Source of the DNA: an uncultured Fibrobacter sp.
GTDB lineage: Bacteria; Fibrobacterota; Fibrobacteria; Fibrobacterales; Fibrobacteraceae
Assembly (NCBI GenBank): GCA_947306025.1
Contig: CAMZFJ010000113.1
Location: 1 to 6,366 of the forward strand
Length of the DNA: 6,366 nt
Reading direction: 5' to 3'
Both the position numbers and the translations under genes were made by a program. Shown one piece after another: positions 5,311-6,366 of the stretch. Position 1 is the stretch's first letter, and each line of letters begins with the position of its first letter. The notes under the pieces are model-generated. The model worked only from the letters and a program-made list of their open reading frames with translations, was not told the DNA's origin and did no database searches.

Positions 5311-5853
5311 ATGACAATCTATGACTTCACACTTACCGACGGTAAAGGCAACGAAGTCCCACTCGCCAACTACAAAGGCAAAGTGATGCTTATCGTAAAC
5401 ACGGCAACCGGCTGCGGATTCACGCCTCATTACAAGCCGATTGAGCAAATGTACTCCGATTTCCACGACAAGGGTTTCGAAGTCATCGACATTCCCTGCA
5501 ACCAGTTCAAAGGGCAAACACCCGGCACCGATGACGAAATTCATGAATTCTGCACGCTCCATTACGGAACGGAATTTCCGCAAATGAAAAAGTCCGATGT
5601 AAACGGCCCGAACGAACTCCCGCTCTACACGTACCTGAAATCGCAAAAAGGGTTCGAAGGATTTGGACTCGGACTAAAAGCAGCCGCGATGGCATTGCTC
5701 CTCAAAAGCATCGACAAGAACTACAAGAACAATCCAGACATCAAGTGGAACTTCACAAAGTTCGTTATCGACCGCGAAGGGAACGTTGTTGCACGTTTTG
5801 AGCCCACCGCCAAGATGGAAGACGTACGCGCCTGCGTCGAAAAGCTACTTTAG
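5311..5853 (+). CDS. Glutathione peroxidase family protein (thiol peroxidase, Gpx/BtuE type)
   Basis: A 180-residue cytoplasmic peroxidase with a thioredoxin fold that reduces hydrogen peroxide or organic hydroperoxides. Residues of the catalytic tetrad are visible: peroxidatic Cys35 in TGCGFTPHY, Gln69 in PCNQFKGQTPG (62-72), and Trp146-Asn147 in KWNFTKF. The usual VNVAS before the active-site Cys is VNTAT here. A second cysteine, Cys81 in EFCTLHYG, lies where non-animal Gpx proteins carry the resolving cysteine, so thioredoxin is the likelier electron donor than glutathione. No selenocysteine is involved. I chose the ATG at 5311 because GGAG (5298-5301) sits 9 nt upstream and the protein then begins TIYDFTLTD as the family does; GTG 5290 and ATG 5296 are in frame but precede or overlap the Shine-Dalgarno. 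First gene of an operon with OhrR 8 nt downstream. Confidence 0.93.
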   Translation: MTIYDFTLTDGKGNEVPLANYKGKVMLIVNTATGCGFTPHYKPIEQMYSDFHDKGFEVIDIPCNQFKGQTPGTDDEIHEFCTLHYGTEFPQMKKSDVNGPNELPLYTYLKSQKGFEGFGLGLKAAAMALLLKSIDKNYKNNPDIKWNFTKFVIDREGNVVARFEPTAKMEDVRACVEKLL

Positions 5854-5861
5854 GACCCGCA

Positions 5862-6299
5862 ATGAACTGCTCTCAATTAAAACTTGAAAATCAACTATGC
5901 TTTCCGCTATACGCCGTGTCCAAGGAAATCACTCGGCGTTACGCGCCTTTCTTGGAGCCGCTCGATCTCACGTACACGCAGTACATCGTGATGCTCGTAC
6001 TGTGGGAAGAAAAAAAATGCAACGTCACTGAGCTCGGTCAAAAGCTTTACCTCGATTCAGGAACGCTTACCCCGCTCCTGAAAAAGTTAGAAAGCAAAGG
6101 CTACATCAAGCGCTGCCGCGAATCAAGCGATGAGCGTTGCCTTTTGGTTAGCTTAACCGATGAAGGTGAAAAGCTACAATATAAAGCCGCGAACGTTCCT
6201 AAGTCCATGGCAAGTTGCGTAAAATTGCCGGAAGACGAAGCCAGACAGCTATACATCACGCTATACAAAATTTTGGAAGGCTTCAAGGACAACGTATGA
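5862..6299 (+). CDS. ohrR: OhrR-type MarR-family organic peroxide sensor and repressor
   Basis: A 145-residue dimeric winged-helix repressor that senses organic hydroperoxides by oxidation of a cysteine. The N-terminal LKLENQLCFPLYA (6-18) is the OhrR signature, with reactive Cys13. Tyr27 and Tyr38 match the two tyrosines that hydrogen-bond the sensing Cys in Bacillus subtilis OhrR (numbered +2 there: Cys15, Tyr29, Tyr40, from memory). The recognition helix region is LYLDSGTLTPLLKKLE (62-77), followed by the wing with DERCLLVSLT (90-99), where Asp90 and Arg92 are MarR hallmarks. Further cysteines occur at 3, 53, 85, 93 and 119; Cys119 may matter for redox chemistry. The Shine-Dalgarno AGGA (5852-5855) overlaps the peroxidase stop codon, so translation is probably coupled. 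Likely represses its own operon through the palindrome at 5248-5277. An Ohr peroxidase, the usual partner, is not in the window. Confidence 0.92.
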   Translation: MNCSQLKLENQLCFPLYAVSKEITRRYAPFLEPLDLTYTQYIVMLVLWEEKKCNVTELGQKLYLDSGTLTPLLKKLESKGYIKRCRESSDERCLLVSLTDEGEKLQYKAANVPKSMASCVKLPEDEARQLYITLYKILEGFKDNV

Positions 6300-6366
6300 T
6301 TAAAATTTTATTTGTATGTCACGGGAACATTTGCCGTAGCCCCATGGCTGAATTTGTAATGAAAAA
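6296..6366 (+). CDS. Low-molecular-weight protein tyrosine phosphatase, N-terminus only; runs off window
   Basis: The first 23 residues of a gene whose ATG overlaps the OhrR stop codon as ATGA, a classic sign of translational coupling. Shine-Dalgarno AAGGA (6285-6289) is 6 nt upstream. The sequence begins MIKILFVCHGNICRSPMAEF and contains the complete phosphatase P-loop CX5RS: nucleophile Cys8, Arg14 and Ser15. HGNICRSPMAE is typical of LMW-PTP proteins and differs from the TGNSCRSQMAE of thioredoxin-linked arsenate reductases, so I prefer phosphatase. The general-acid DP motif lies beyond the window. Such enzymes act on phosphotyrosine or phosphoarginine proteins, and the P-loop cysteine is redox sensitive, which would fit a peroxide-regulated operon. 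Only the motif and the coupling are directly visible. Confidence 0.88.
   Translation, partial: MIKILFVCHGNICRSPMAEFVMK

Noticed and set aside
6296..6366. Arsenate reductase (ArsC) reading of the last gene
   Set aside because: The P-loop HGNICRSPMAE matches LMW-PTP proteins better than the TGNSCRSQMAE typical of ArsC, and no arsenic genes are nearby.

Overview
The window looks like chromosomal DNA from a member of the Fibrobacteres, probably Fibrobacter or a close relative. The main reason is the protein at 859-1614, which carries the FISUMP domain ('Fibrobacter succinogenes major paralogous domain'). That family is strongly expanded in Fibrobacter but not exclusive to it. Base composition is moderate, with AT-rich intergenic regions. 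The genus call is an inference; no rRNA or tRNA is present to confirm it.

Layout, left to right: (1) the 3' part of a peptidase T gene (+); (2) a 161-bp AT-rich gap with a candidate promoter and a perfect 7-1-7 inverted repeat; (3) a membrane-anchored FISUMP-domain protein (+); (4) two hairpin terminators between convergent genes; (5) a 663-residue minus-strand gene fusing a Gfo/Idh/MocA-type dehydrogenase to a TolB/PD40-like beta-propeller; (6) a divergent 2-dehydropantoate 2-reductase family gene (+); (7) a short hairpin between convergent genes; (8) a MutT-like Nudix hydrolase (-); (9) a divergent promoter region with a perfect 24-bp palindrome; (10) an apparent operon (+) of glutathione peroxidase, an OhrR-type MarR regulator, and a low-molecular-weight protein tyrosine phosphatase that runs off the window and overlaps the regulator by 4 bp.

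How the genes work together: the right-hand third reads as an oxidative-damage locus. The OhrR-like regulator keeps the peroxide-sensing cysteine and both partner tyrosines. The palindrome over the peroxidase promoter resembles the known OhrR operator, so the peroxidase operon is probably derepressed by organic peroxides. MutT, divergently transcribed from the same intergenic region, would sanitise oxidised nucleotides. The middle third is a divergent pair of NAD(P)-dependent oxidoreductases.

The most notable observations are the dehydrogenase-propeller fusion, the OhrR-like operator in front of a glutathione peroxidase rather than an Ohr gene, and three genes whose -10-like boxes sit only 6-7 nt from the ATG with no Shine-Dalgarno sequence, suggesting leaderless mRNAs. 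I found no CRISPR array, insertion sequence, RNA gene or phage gene. The window is mostly ordinary chromosome, and I do not claim a wholly new system.
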